Source: Cardinalis cardinalis | Lineage: Eukaryota > Chordata > Aves > Passeriformes > Cardinalidae | DNA length: 64,000 nucleotides | NCBI GenBank assembly: GCA_014549065.1 | Contig: JACDOX010000169.1 | Location: 1,310,414 to 1,374,413, forward strand | Direction of reading: 5' to 3' | In this document: piece by piece, positions 29,501 through 39,600 of the stretch | Position numbering within the stretch: position 1 is the first letter of the stretch | Layout of the letters: every line of letters begins with the position of its first letter | The notes under the pieces: model-generated | Seen by the model: only the letters and a program-made list of their open reading frames with translations | Told to the model about the DNA's origin: nothing | Database searches by the model: none | Program-made: the position numbers and the translations under genes

Positions 29501-30061
29501 TCTGTCCTTTTCTTTTTCNGCTTATTAAAGGCTGAAACAAATAATGCCAGTGCACCTGGCCTGGCACAACCATTGCTGAGGCCACAGAAAGTCCAGAGTA
29601 AGAGGACCTCACTGCAGCCTCCTCCTCCACCTGAAAGGCGTTCATCTGCTATTTCTGCTTCACCAGTTCTACCCTCCAAAGTGATACGAGACAGTGGCAT
29701 TTTCCTAACAGATCCAGAGAGCTTTCCAGCACCACCACCTACACTGAAGATTGATTTTCCTCCTCCACCATCCGATTTCTGTGAACCACCTCCTGATTTT
29801 GTGCCTCCACCACCACCAGTGTCCAGCAGCAGTAATGGAGATGTGCCATTACCCCCTCCACCTCCACCTGTCTCCAGTAAGCCACCACCACTTCCAGTGA
29901 AGAAACCTGTACCACTTCCTCCCAAAAGGCTGGAAAATACAGGACAAGGTGGAGAGCCACAGTCAGCAGGGCCACCTCTGATTGCAGGGGGAGGCAAGCA
30001 AGCAGATTTCATGTCTGACCTTATGAAAGCTCTTGAGAAGAAAAGGGGTAACAGCTCCTGA
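5475..30061 (+). CDS. APBB1IP: APBB1IP (RIAM), 3' part: PH domain and proline-rich C-terminus, 7 coding exons
   Basis: Rap1-GTP-interacting adaptor of the MRL family. It links active Rap1 to talin, integrin activation and Ena/VASP-driven actin assembly at the plasma membrane. Coding exons are 5475-5549, 6685-6828, 10212-10322, 22403-22501, 23466-23583, 27451-27548 and 29531-30061. All have GT donors and AG acceptors, and their phases join without a break (0,0,0,0,1,0), giving the C-terminal 391 residues. In order the product shows the basic RA-PH linker, a full PH domain (PELEGALYLKEDGK to VTGIRIAK), a Ser/Pro linker, and a proline-rich tail with an FPPPP EVH1 ligand and an ending close to human RIAM (DFMSDLMKAL, then KKRG and a short Ser-ended tail). 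The family is about 660-670 aa, so the N-terminal talin-binding helix and RA domain are missing here. They should lie before base 1, or partly in the 1414-1538 gap. Recognition is by similarity to the known mammalian protein. Confidence 0.95.
5550..10211 (+). other. APBB1IP introns flanking the first PH exon
   Basis: Introns 5550-6684 and 6829-10211. No recognisable gene or repeat. Confidence 0.7.
6685..6828 (+). CDS. APBB1IP: APBB1IP exon: N-terminal half of the PH domain
   Basis: 48 codons, phase 0 at both ends (ACAG acceptor, GTCAGG donor). It begins ESFCGTSVIVPELEG and contains the KSWKRRYFLLR type of beta1-beta2 phosphoinositide-binding strands. Two codons contain an 'n', so the residues after EDGK and after YYV are unresolved. 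The frame stays open past the donor for 24 codons, but that stretch does not resemble RIAM and the next exon restores the family sequence. Confidence 0.95.
10212..10322 (+). CDS. APBB1IP: APBB1IP exon: middle of the PH domain
   Basis: 37 codons after a TTTGTAG acceptor, before GTAATG. It encodes TSRDLACFLQFENVNVYYG through KAPTDYCFVLK, nearly identical to the mammalian PH domain core. Confidence 0.96.
17704..17790 (-). mobile_element. Possible short CR1 3'-end remnant
   Basis: CACAGAATCATAGAATCA at 17705 is the reverse complement of the CR1 terminal octamer repeats, followed by a short degraded stretch. Only the terminal signature is convincing. Confidence 0.45.
18741..19545 (+). mobile_element. 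Ancient CR1-like LINE, reverse transcriptase to 3' end
   Basis: It contains a KFADD reverse-transcriptase box remnant at about 18758-18780 and continues through degraded 3' ORF sequence. It ends in the typical CR1 tail GGACCTTTGGTCTGACACAG (about 19501-19520) followed by GTGTTCTTG. Many stops. It lies in the largest APBB1IP intron. Confidence 0.7.
22403..22501 (+). CDS. APBB1IP: APBB1IP exon: C-terminal helix of the PH domain
   Basis: 33 codons (TTTCAG acceptor, GTGAGA donor). It encodes HPQIQKESQYIKYLCCDD, then the helix containing HQWVTGIRIAK, whose Trp is the conserved PH-domain Trp. The intron before it, 12.1 kb, is the longest in this part of the gene. Confidence 0.96.
23466..23583 (+). 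CDS. APBB1IP: APBB1IP exon: end of the RA-PH module and start of the linker
   Basis: 39 codons plus one base (phase 1 end). It encodes YGKTLYDNYKCAVKKAGLSS, then an Ala/Pro/Ser-rich stretch. The frame continues past the GTACTG donor but loses similarity. The next exon at 27451 supplies the two bases that complete a Gly codon. Confidence 0.94.
27451..27548 (+). CDS. APBB1IP: APBB1IP exon: linker before the proline-rich tail
   Basis: Two bases plus 32 codons between a pyrimidine-rich TTCTCACAG acceptor and a GTAAGC donor. It reads TVQSNGQIPQSDHCSS and onward to DTSEAQ. The QxNGQIPQ core matches RIAM, and the rest is poorly conserved low-complexity linker. Confidence 0.88.
28440..29210 (+). mobile_element. 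CR1 LINE fragment, endonuclease region, inactive
   Basis: Translated pieces match the CR1 ORF2 endonuclease: VGVRYRPPDQKEGVDEAF, then in another frame FNCPDIFWRSKTAKH, FLESIDDNFLSQVV and the DLRLTNREGL region. A frameshift near 28805 and many substitutions make it non-functional. It lies in the intron between the last two APBB1IP exons, in the gene's orientation. Boundaries are approximate. Confidence 0.88.
29531..30061 (+). CDS. APBB1IP: APBB1IP terminal coding exon: proline-rich tail and stop
   Basis: 176 codons plus TGA. It contains repeated poly-Pro tracts, an FPPPP motif at exon residues 76-80 (29756-29770) expected to bind Ena/VASP EVH1 domains, and other PPPPP stretches suited to profilin or SH3 binding. 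The last residues resemble human RIAM. The acceptor is TTATTAAAG, chosen because it keeps phase 0 with the previous exon. The nearby C-N-G at 29518-29520 would put the exon out of frame. Confidence 0.94.
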   Translation, partial: AETNNASAPGLAQPLLRPQKVQSKRTSLQPPPPPERRSSAISASPVLPSKVIRDSGIFLTDPESFPAPPPTLKIDFPPPPSDFCEPPPDFVPPPPPVSSSSNGDVPLPPPPPPVSSKPPPLPVKKPVPLPPKRLENTGQGGEPQSAGPPLIAGGGKQADFMSDLMKALEKKRGNSS

Positions 30062-31215
30062 ACTCTGGAGTGGGTATACTTTAAGACATAGCTGGTTCAT
30101 AAAACCACAGAGGCATCACAGAAGGTCATGCTGGATCAGGCTTCTCCAGGAGGAATTCTCCTGCAGAGTTCCTTTTGGTCTCAAGAAGATGGAGTACCCT
30201 TTGTCCCCCTCTTTGTCCCTGTAACCTTTCTTTTCTCCCTGCACCTCACCATCCCCTGCTGTTAACTCCCATTCCAGCACCAGGCCAAGGTAAGAATTAG
30301 CTGGAGAGTCTTGCTTCCCTCCACAAGAACAGCCAGGGATGGTGGAGCAGCACTCTGGAGCCAGCCATTTCAGAAAGTGAAATGCATCTACTCTGGCTGC
30401 CTTTTTAGTAGAATTGGAGTTAAAGGAAAAACACAATGTCCTCATGCGAATTTTGAGAAGTGGGAAGGAAGATCCCTTTTCACAGAAATGCCCTTAAAAG
30501 TTCTTTATCAGAGAACTTCCAGCTGTGGGGGGTTTTCTTCCAGTACAAAGATGCTTTTAAATTTTTTTGAAATAGTCTGTCTTAAAAATTAAAACCTAGG
30601 CTAGATTATTGTGAGATGCAAGTTANGGCCAGGGCCATTTCCAGACAGTGTCACCCCAAATGTTGTACACTCCTGTTTCTACATGCAACTGAGTCATACC
30701 TGTCAGCATTCACAGCTGCTGCTTTGAAATCTCATTTATTTGGTTACCTTTGACATAAAAAAAGTTTTATTTTGAAATCATGTATACTTCCATGGTAAGC
30801 AGGAATTTTTTTCTCTTGGTTAACATTTGTCTTCAAACTGTACCTAGGAACGATCTGTCTTGTGAAAGACTTTGTAATTATCTTGTACCTGATAGGAATG
30901 TCTCCTCCCACATTTTTTTCATTTGTTCTCCCCATTTAATTCTCCACTGTAGATTTAGGAAGCATTCATTGTTAGCTCTGAAATAAAAATAACTTCTATT
31001 TTATATCTGTACAAAGTGTCACAGTTAATGAGCAGCCATTTTACTGGCAATTGGAACTTCAAATGTTTTAAAGAATTTTTGCCTATACTTTCTAAACTTT
31101 GTTTTTATTTATTCTGGTCTTTGACTCTTCTCATGCACACCTGACCTTCTAAGATACCATCAGCAGTATGTCTCTGTATTTTGAATAATAAAAAAGCATA
31201 AAAAGCAAAGTGTGT
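30062..31215 (+). other. APBB1IP: APBB1IP 3' untranslated region (inferred)
   Basis: AT-rich non-coding sequence follows the stop codon with no exon-like frame. Candidate AATAAA signals are at 30982 and 31187. The extent is inferred from these signals. Confidence 0.6.
31187..31192 (+). terminator. Candidate APBB1IP polyadenylation signal
   Basis: AATAAA lies about 1.1 kb after the stop and is followed by a GT-rich element (GTGTGTGGTCT) at 31209-31219, the usual arrangement for cleavage and polyadenylation. An earlier AATAAA at 30982-30987 could give a shorter transcript. Confidence 0.55.
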
Positions 31216-32446
31216 GGTCTAAAAAAATAAATGCATGAAAGCAGCTGACAGAGCAGGGGGCGAGCCTGCTGTGTTTGTCAGAATGGATTCCTAGATCCAG
31301 AAGTGGTGGTGGAGGCAAGAGAATGACGAGCTGGTGGCAGTGCCACTGTCTGTGTTTTGGGTCACCTCTAGTCTTATTTGTGGCTTAAGGCTGGTTTGTC
31401 AATACTTACATACCTGTGCTACAAGCTTAGCAGAAATAAAAAAGCAGTAACCATGTCTTCATAAAAAGAACCTTTCCCTTTGAAATTACTACTTTCAAAA
31501 ATTTTTCTTTTCTTTTGTTTTATTTTATTTAAAGCTGAAAACAGTGTTTGAAACCACATGCATTTCTTCCTGGAATGATTTTGCTATAAACACCACGTTA
31601 AGCTCACAGAGTCCACCCAGCTCTTACTGGTTTTTGAGCTCCCTTGCTTTCAGCTGAACTGAACAAAAAACTCCCACCAAGAGAACTATGCCCACCATTA
31701 ACAGAAGTGTCACCTGAAGTCTTGAATTCACACACTGGGACNTTCAAAAGGTATCTAAGCACCTTCAAACTGCCAAACTGAGAAATGCCCTCCAGATCAG
31801 TGCAAGGCTCATACAAGCCTCAGTTCAAAGTGGAGGGGAAAAATACCAATGGCCTAAAAGTAAGAGGGTTAAAACCAGGAGTTTAAAAAAAAATTAAAAA
31901 TGAGGAAAGGATTACTGTTTCCCAATCCCTTTCCATATATAACTGGAGGAAGCATTATGCAGAATCATTGAAGAGCTAGGTGTCATTTTCTGACTAGGTA
32001 TTAGGAGTGCACACATTTGACATACTTANGTGACAACAGCTGTCTGCAAGTCAACTGTTTTTAAATCAAATGACTTTTATGAAATATACACCCAGCATCA
32101 AAATAAGGCAGAACATGTCCTCGGAAAAGTGTTGCACAGTAAGTTCACAAAGCACTGAGACTTTTACCATGGCTTTTCTAGCATTCACTCTTCTCACCAG
32201 AATGCTCAGCCTCCCACTCTATTTCCTCCCTTCTCTTTTGTTACAATACAAAAAAAATCAATTTTAATACATTTTACATCTGCAGTCGATCATAATTCAT
32301 GCACTTAATCTTACACAAAAGTTGAACTTTCTTCAAAACAAAAAAAAAAATCAAAGCCTACAGAAAACTCAAAAAATCAAGTAAAATGCTGTGATGATTA
32401 GACCTCTATCAACCATTTTGTGTAGGTACATGGTTACATGGAATTT

Positions 32447-32478
32447 TTTAAATGTAAGATTTAAATCTTACATTTAAA
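32447..32478. repeat. Perfect 32-bp AT-rich palindrome
   Basis: The two 16-base arms (32447-32462 and 32463-32478) are exact reverse complements with no spacer. The sequence is TTTAAATGTAAGATTT followed by its complement. It is the longest exact palindrome I noticed in the window. Confidence 0.9.
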
Positions 32479-32481
32479 GAA

Positions 32482-32505
32482 CTTTGTTCCATTCAAAGAA
32501 CAAAG
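32482..32505. repeat. Small inverted repeat (8-bp stem, 8-nt loop)
   Basis: CTTTGTTC at 32482-32489 is complemented by GAACAAAG at 32498-32505, three bases beyond the 32-bp palindrome. Confidence 0.8.
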
Positions 32506-33168
32506 CTGCCTCTTATTGATACACAATTATCTGGCTCGATCTGGTTCCAAAATATGCTGCAAAATACAAAAAGTTGTTCCAATGCTGTAATTCAAAGCAT
32601 TTGAAAAAAAAAATTAATCCTTCTACCTCTGCCTAACCTATTGTCTTCTAAATGGTCTGCACATCACTAGACCTTACAGTATTTTAGCCTGAAAATATCT
32701 GAAATTGCAGCACGTCCTTTTTAACCTTCCTCCATACCTGAAATGGAAGCAGTCTCAGCTGAGATGCTCCCAACACAGTCCTTTTCCAGGGCCAAACAGT
32801 GATTTTTTCCTGAGACTTTACATCTATGCACCAATAATCTTTCTACTCCTATCAAAAGATACTTTAAAAGAGCAGTGGTCCTCTGGATAAGCATCTGACA
32901 CCAACAAAGACACCAAAACTTACTCAGGAGTAAGACAGACATCTTTCNTTTCTCCCAAGAAATACATCTTTGCAAACTATTTAACTGAATTTCCTTTAAA
33001 TCTTTTGTCAGTGTAATGGGACAAAACATAATCAGAATGAGAAAAGGTGTCAAGGTCTAAGATGATCCTCTATACTAGGTGTGCAAGATTTAAGAACATT
33101 TATGTCTGCAGAACAGAGCTGAATTTGACAAGTGTGTAACAGCAAGAGGAAAATCATCAATATACTGC

Positions 33169-33174
33169 TTTATT
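33169..33174 (-). terminator. Candidate polyadenylation signal of the SelO-like gene
   Basis: AATAAA on the minus strand, about 365 nt after the stop codon. It is the only such hexamer I see in this first stretch of 3' sequence. The implied 3'UTR is 33150-33537. Confidence 0.45.
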
Positions 33175-33537
33175 AAAACTAGCTTAGATAGATTTTAAAT
33201 TGATCAGTCACTAAAAGCTATTTTAAGCTAAAGACCCACCTGATCAGCGTGAATTTTGAGAGGTTAAGTGTTACAGTTTGGCAGAACTTGAATATTGGGA
33301 CTCAAAGCACAGCTGAATGTGAGAGGCAGAGTTGTCGATGCCAGTATCATCTGCTGATGCAACCATCCACAGTAATGCACTTCTTTAATCTTGAGACTTC
33401 CTAAGCTGGTCAAGAACAGTAACAGATCCCAGTCCACAAAGTCTGAGGGAGAGAAGTTCTTGTGGCTGGATCCATTAGCCCAATTTGAAGGCTTGAGCTT
33501 TGACCTTGATCACTCTTCTTGCTTGTTTGAATTTCCC

Positions 33538-33660
33538 TCAGGATGAACAGCTGACTTTGAGATGCTTGGCCCAGGCTGGGGGGCGCAGGGAGTACCCAGC
33601 TCTCTCTGCAGCCTCCTGCCTCTGAAAGGGGTGCTGCAAAACCTGCTCTAGGAGCTGAAC
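33538..33660 (-). CDS. SELENOO-like: SelO-like exon 19: C-terminus with Cys at the selenocysteine position
   Basis: 40 codons plus TGA. It ends [18 protein letters not shown] and stop, aligning with the Sec-Ser-Ser end of vertebrate SELENOO and the Cys-Ser-Ser end of bacterial YdiU. The Sec-equivalent codon is TGT (Cys565), so no SECIS element is required. Confidence 0.96.
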   Translation of the reverse strand, partial: VQLLEQVLQHPFQRQEAAERAGYSLRPPAWAKHLKVSCSS

Positions 33661-36600
33661 CTGGAAGCCATTAAAAATGGGTAAGTTTTTATATCAAATG
33701 TTTTCTGGNAAACAAGGAAAGTCTTTTTCCTCCTGACTCCAGAAACTATCACNTGAATTGCTAACTATAATTTGTACTACTATTAATACAGTCACTACTA
33801 TTTATGTTATAATTAATACTACTAATAATTTTGTTAATACTTTAAATAGCAATTGGTGTTACATGGTACAATTTTGGTCAAAATGTAGTACAATTCAAAG
33901 TGTAAATGTAAAAATTGTTTCAATAGCTGCTATGCCAGTTATTATTAAATCTGTCAAGAAAAAAAAAAAGATAATTTACCTCTGAGAAATCATTCAAATT
34001 AGCTTTTTGCACTGCTGATTCTGCCATCCAATTCCTAAGTATGTATCTAGGATTAACAGCTGAAACCAAGAGTAAAACAGGAAAAGGAAAACAGTCATTG
34101 AAACATGTCACTGAAATCTTCAAGAAGAGTTAAATTTGCAGATCAAGAAAAAGTGCATAAAAAGGAAAAGNAATTTTATTATCAATCTACTTAATTCTGT
34201 GAGTTCCTAAAAGGATTTTTTAAACTTGCACTATCAGTAGTGCCAAAATGCCAAACAGAAATTAGAGTAGCACAGAACATGACATTGATAGAGGAAGGAT
34301 TTCCTGTCAGGAACACNAGCAGGCTTTTCAAGTGCAATGAGTTTACCATGGCTCAAGTTCCTNCTGTGTTGATAGAAAACATTTCAATGTTGTCAATACC
34401 TTCCTGGAGATCACAAAAATTAATATTGTATTATTTTATTTACAAAGTAATTACTAAGATATCCTTTAAAGTATATGTATATAGATACTCCTTCCATGTC
34501 ATGTAACAAAAATTTAGCCATAAAATCCTTTAATGTTACATTTCAGCTGTATTTTTCAGAAACTATTTTTTCAACTTTCCTTTTAATCTCCTGGCTGGGG
34601 GTAGGCAGAGGTTCCTCAGTTTCCTCCACAGATGCCTGTTGTATCCTTTTGGAAACCCTCATGACAACTGCACAGCTCCCCTGCCTTGTTTCAGGCTGCT
34701 TTTGTCTAATGAGCAGTAGAGAGAATGTAGCAACACTGGAAAATGAAACTGCTGAATTAGTAAACCAGGATANATCCTACAGCAGAGCCACTCCCAACTT
34801 CCAAAAGGAGCTTTGTCAAACTATATGCCAGGGGCAATTCTAATAAGCACACATGTCTCTCTAAACTTTCTAGCAGACTATGTCAATGAAATTCTTATTT
34901 TTGTTCTGCAATTAAAAGCTAGAATTCTACTTCAGTAAGTTTTCCCTTTACCTAATGATCAAAACAATGTTACAGAATCATTGTAACACTTCAAGCCTNC
35001 TTTGAAGTCTTAATATGCCATTGGTCTGTGTATTTTCCCCAATTCAGTAAGCATTTATTACATTNAGGGATTAGTGATACCAAAGGTGTTTCACTCGTGC
35101 ACTTGAAACCAAAAGTCTGTGATTTATGGACATACACAAACTTCATCTCCTCTTTCCACTGATGTCCCAGTAGGTTTTATATTAATNAATGTTAGGTTTA
35201 TATACTTCTTTTTAAAAACCCATGGACCTTTATAAAATATTCTTATAAATACCCTTACAGCATATTTGAAAGAGGGTATTGGAAAAAGCAGAGGAATCAT
35301 CAAAATTGCCATCTCAAATTTCCCTCTACTCAAGTCTTTTAACCCATTAGTTATTATTTTATTTACAAATAATATATTAGAAGCTGTCACAGACATTTTT
35401 CTTTTTCACATCCCCACTGTCCAGTATGTACTTACACATATTAAAAAAGTCAATAAATACAACTGTCAACTGGGAATCCTGATAACCTCTACACGGGCAT
35501 AACAACACTCTGCCCTAACTGCTAAAGAACAGTGTTTTACCACTTGGCAAAACAATTTGCTCTGTCCAATTATTTGATTTAATCCAGTAAATGGGTTATC
35601 AAAAGTAAAGTGTGATAACTATTTAAAAAAATATTTTNAAAGGTGAAAAAGTTAACATATGACTCATTCAAAAAATGGTAATTCGCATTAGAGCTGTGAG
35701 TCATTTTAGCAGGAGAATATTTGTCCCAGAAATAAATTCTTAACAATTGCAAATTGACAAGTTTCACAGTGGTTTTAAAAATATCGGTATTTAACACAAG
35801 TGACAAGATAATTATGAAAGAGTAATACAAGCCAGGGAAGAAAAGGACAAAGCAAAAGAACTTTTGTGCCCTTATAAGCATGATCTGGTCTACTTTTTTT
35901 AAATGCTGCTTTTGTAAAGAAATACAATTTTAGACCTGGATTGTCAAAACTTTTTGATCANCTCCAGAAGAACTAAGTTTAGGCAGTGCAAGATAAAACA
36001 CTACTAAGAACAGAAAAAAAAATAAAAATAATGAATAAGTGATGACTTTAAATGATTCAAGTTAATGTACTTTGAGAGGTGAGATTTTTTTATNACACTA
36101 ACAATAAGGGAAGGGTGATGAATAATGAGGCGTTAATGCCAATATATTCAAGGTCAATCAAAGACAGCAGTACACAATTTAGTGGAACTTCCCAACCCAG
36201 TTGAGAATCTGAGGAGCCAGGACAGATTTGTCTTCAACATGAAATGCTGGGTAAAAATGCAGAGTTGACTAAATTGAGCCAGATTTCTGCTGGAAGTTGT
36301 GCTGACAAGGACAGCTGTTACAAGCAAATGCTCAAACAAACAACAAACAAAACAAAAACTGAAATAATTTTTAAAGAGATCACAGGGGCATCTAAGTAAT
36401 CTATTTAAATCCATGGATGTAAAAATGTAAAAAAGAAAAAAAATAACAAACTATCATCAGTAGCCTGTTACAAATTTTTGCTGCTCTGCAGTATGAATAG
36501 AGAGTGATGATAGATTATATGGAAGAAAACAAACTGAACCCTGAATATTTGCAGATCAGATTTTGACTGCTACCAAAACTANGAGCATTAGCACAAGTGT

Positions 36601-39600
36601 GATTTTGGAGGCAAAAATCCTTTTCCACGTTTCATCTGTCTCCTGCCTGTACTATGAGACCCTCTGAGGTGCATGTAGAAAAACATAATGATGGTTTGCA
36701 GAAGATCATTGACAAATTAGGATCCTTTCTGATTTGGAATAAAACCTCAGAATGTCATGATTTTCTCTAAAAGCAGATTTAAAAGATACAGAAAAATAAG
36801 AAATGCGTTTATACAGTTTTCAGCATTCAATTTTAGCTGAGGAAAACAGGAGCTTGAAAATTTCAAAATGATAATTGAGTGAAGGGCCTCAGAAAGTCAT
36901 AGATGAAGCTTCTTAACCCTATTGAAAACCAATAAAATAAATATGTCTTCTTGGTAGCTCTTTTCATATTAACTTCCTAAAATACATTTAGAATTTTAAG
37001 AGATGCTCTTTAAAAAGGATAGAGCCTTTGTTAGAAATTGGGGATGCAAACCTGAAACCATAAATTGTGCCCTCTTAACTTTAATACCTCATTACTGAAA
37101 GTCAGTGCCAGCTCCTGCCATTTTCCTGGCAAATCAATTGGAGCTTTAGAAGAAAGGGGCCAATCAATATCTAACAAAAGAGTGCAGCCATTTCCATCCT
37201 GCTTTGCAGGAAGCACCCTGCAAAGCAGTGTAACAGTGAAGCCTCTTGTGCAGAGTTTGATCAGATCTTGTAGTTCCTTTATTCCCTTTTGGCCATTGAT
37301 TTTCAGTAGCTCATTTTCTTTTATAAGCAAATTTCACAAATTTACCACAGCTTACTGCAGATCAAAAATATCTCCCGCTGAACAATTCTTGGAGTTTCAC
37401 ATCCACTGTTTCTGCTGTGATACCTCACTGCAGTACCTTTACCATTTTGTCTTTAGAATAACTTGGAGAATCAAAGCAACCTTCCTTTGCCTTCTATGAC
37501 CAGATAGTCCTTTCACAAGGAGCTTTTCCTCTGGNTGCCAGAAAGAAAAAGCGTGTTCCTATCAGAAATCTGAATTTTGTGTAGCATGTAGAAAGGGCAG
37601 AGACAGACAGAATGAATGTATATTGTTACAAGATTTGGAGCAGCATAATGAGAGCTTCTCCTCTTCAGAAAAATACTGTATTTTAGTTCTACCCAAAAAG
37701 AAAAATATCTAACACTAAAGAAACATATGTAAATAGATATTTGCCATCTGCAAGCAGATGATTCCTTTGGATTGTTTTACTCACTTGCCATTCTTGTTCT
37801 TCTTTTGGCGTCTGAGTCACCATTGTTACTACACATCAAAAACAAACAAAAAGAAGAAAAACAGAAAGCACTTTAGCTAGTGAGGATTAAGCTGATTTAT
37901 TTTTAGAAATATCTTATTTGACTTCCATTAAAATCATTAAGTGCTCTGCTTTTGTGTTTGGCAGAGGCTGGTGTGAATCTCTATGAATAATTAGACTTGG
38001 AAAATCTGCACACTTTCCCGTAGGTTTTGTGCCTTGTATTGACTTTTCCCCCTAAGAATTTTATTTACTAAGTAAAATTTCCAAGTACCTAATATGTATT
38101 TATTTTGACTACTATTAGCCATGCATACCATATATAACTAAGAGAAAAATGTTAGATTCTTTACTGATTTAACACAAAAGAATCCTGTGCATTCCTATCT
38201 ATGCAACACCATGGTTTTCAAACACAATCTGTGTATTTGCAACTGCTCAACTTCCATCTCCTGCCACCATAAAGCAATGTTACTACATAGTAAATATATA
38301 GAAATAAACAGTAATTAAACACTATTCATCCCTATGTAGTTGCAAAGCCTGTTTGTGATTCTTGGACTGAATCTGTAGGATGGATATTTTAAGAAAAACT
38401 GTTAACCAAAGAAAACTGATCAGGTGCTCAATGAAGGACAAAGAATAGAAATTACTCCTACCATGTCATTTTTATGTATCTGAGTGTCAAAACAGAACTA
38501 CAACAGTAATTATTGTTGAANCCAGCAGAATGTAGAGCCAAGAAAACAAAAAAGGCATATGAAANCATGTTTGGGCTAGTTTATTAGACCTATTAAACAC
38601 TATGCAAAATCACTGCAGACTAAAGTTGTCTGTTTCTGGCAAACACACNCTTTAAACTACAATCAGACTTACCTGTTTAATCTCAGAAGGTACATAGTAA
38701 CCCATTCTGAAAATAATTTGTGTTTACCCAGATCCTGGAGAGCCCAGAACTCCTAAAGAGAAAGAAATATTTATTGACAGATAATCAGAATTATTTTTCT
38801 GTTAAACAAAAACCAAAGTAAGCAACAAATACTGTGTTTTAGCCCCAGCTGGCAACTAAGCCTCACATAACCACTTGCTCATACTCCCCCTCAACCAAGG
38901 TTTACAGTAAGCTTAAAAGTAAGAAAAATCNTGGGTTGAGATAAGATCAGTTTAATAATTGAAATAATTTAATAATAACAATCATAATAGCAATGAAAAA
39001 GAAAATATCAAAAGGAGGGGGAAATAAAACCCAACAGAAACAAGTGATGCAAATGAAAAATCAATTGCTCACCAACCTATGCCCAGCCAGTTGCCAAGCA
39101 GGGTATCCCCCCGAGCTCTCCCCTAGTTTATTTGCTGAGNCTGTCACCAAGTGCTGTGGGATATCCCTGTGGCCAGTTTGGGTCAGCTGTTCTGGCTCTG
39201 TCCCCTCCCAGCTCCTTGTCCACCCCCAGCCTCCTTGCTGGCAGGGCACCACAAGAAGCTGCAAAGTCCTTGACTCAGTGTAAGCCCTGCTCAGCAACAA
39301 CTCAACCTTCAGTGTGTTACCAGCATTATTCACAATCTNAATCAAAAACATGGCACTCTACCAGCTACTAGGAAGAAAATTAACTCTTATCCCAGCTGAA
39401 AGCAGGACAATGACCCATAAAAAAATTTAAAAGACAAATGTATTATGACTCTTCAAAGAATTTTCTCCCTAAACATTCTAGTATCTTTTCCTCTGTATTC
39501 AAATTATTTATTTTTGCTAGCATGATACATCCACATTAATCCCTCTCTGTTATGACAAATTTTACCTAAACACCTCTAGCACTTCACCCCTGTTCTTCCT

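Larger units (their letters stand above)
22502..29530 (+). other. APBB1IP introns between the PH domain and the tail exon
   Basis: Introns 22502-23465, 23584-27450 and 27549-29530. The last holds the CR1 endonuclease fragment. Nothing else was recognised. Confidence 0.7.
31216..33168. other. Intergenic gap between convergent 3' ends
   Basis: About 2 kb of AT-rich sequence between the inferred ends of APBB1IP and the SelO-like gene. No exon-like reading frame is visible. It contains a 32-bp perfect palindrome and an adjacent hairpin near 32.45-32.51 kb. Confidence 0.6.

Noticed and set aside
33150..33537. SECIS element for a selenoprotein
   Set aside because: The SelO-like C-terminus uses TGT (Cys), so none is needed, and I saw no convincing AUGA...AA...GA arrangement by eye.
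37785..37828. Phase-0 reading of exon 17 ([13 protein letters not shown])
   Set aside because: It breaks phase with exons 16 and 18 and would require a missing micro-exon. The other frame gives the conserved [13 protein letters not shown] join.
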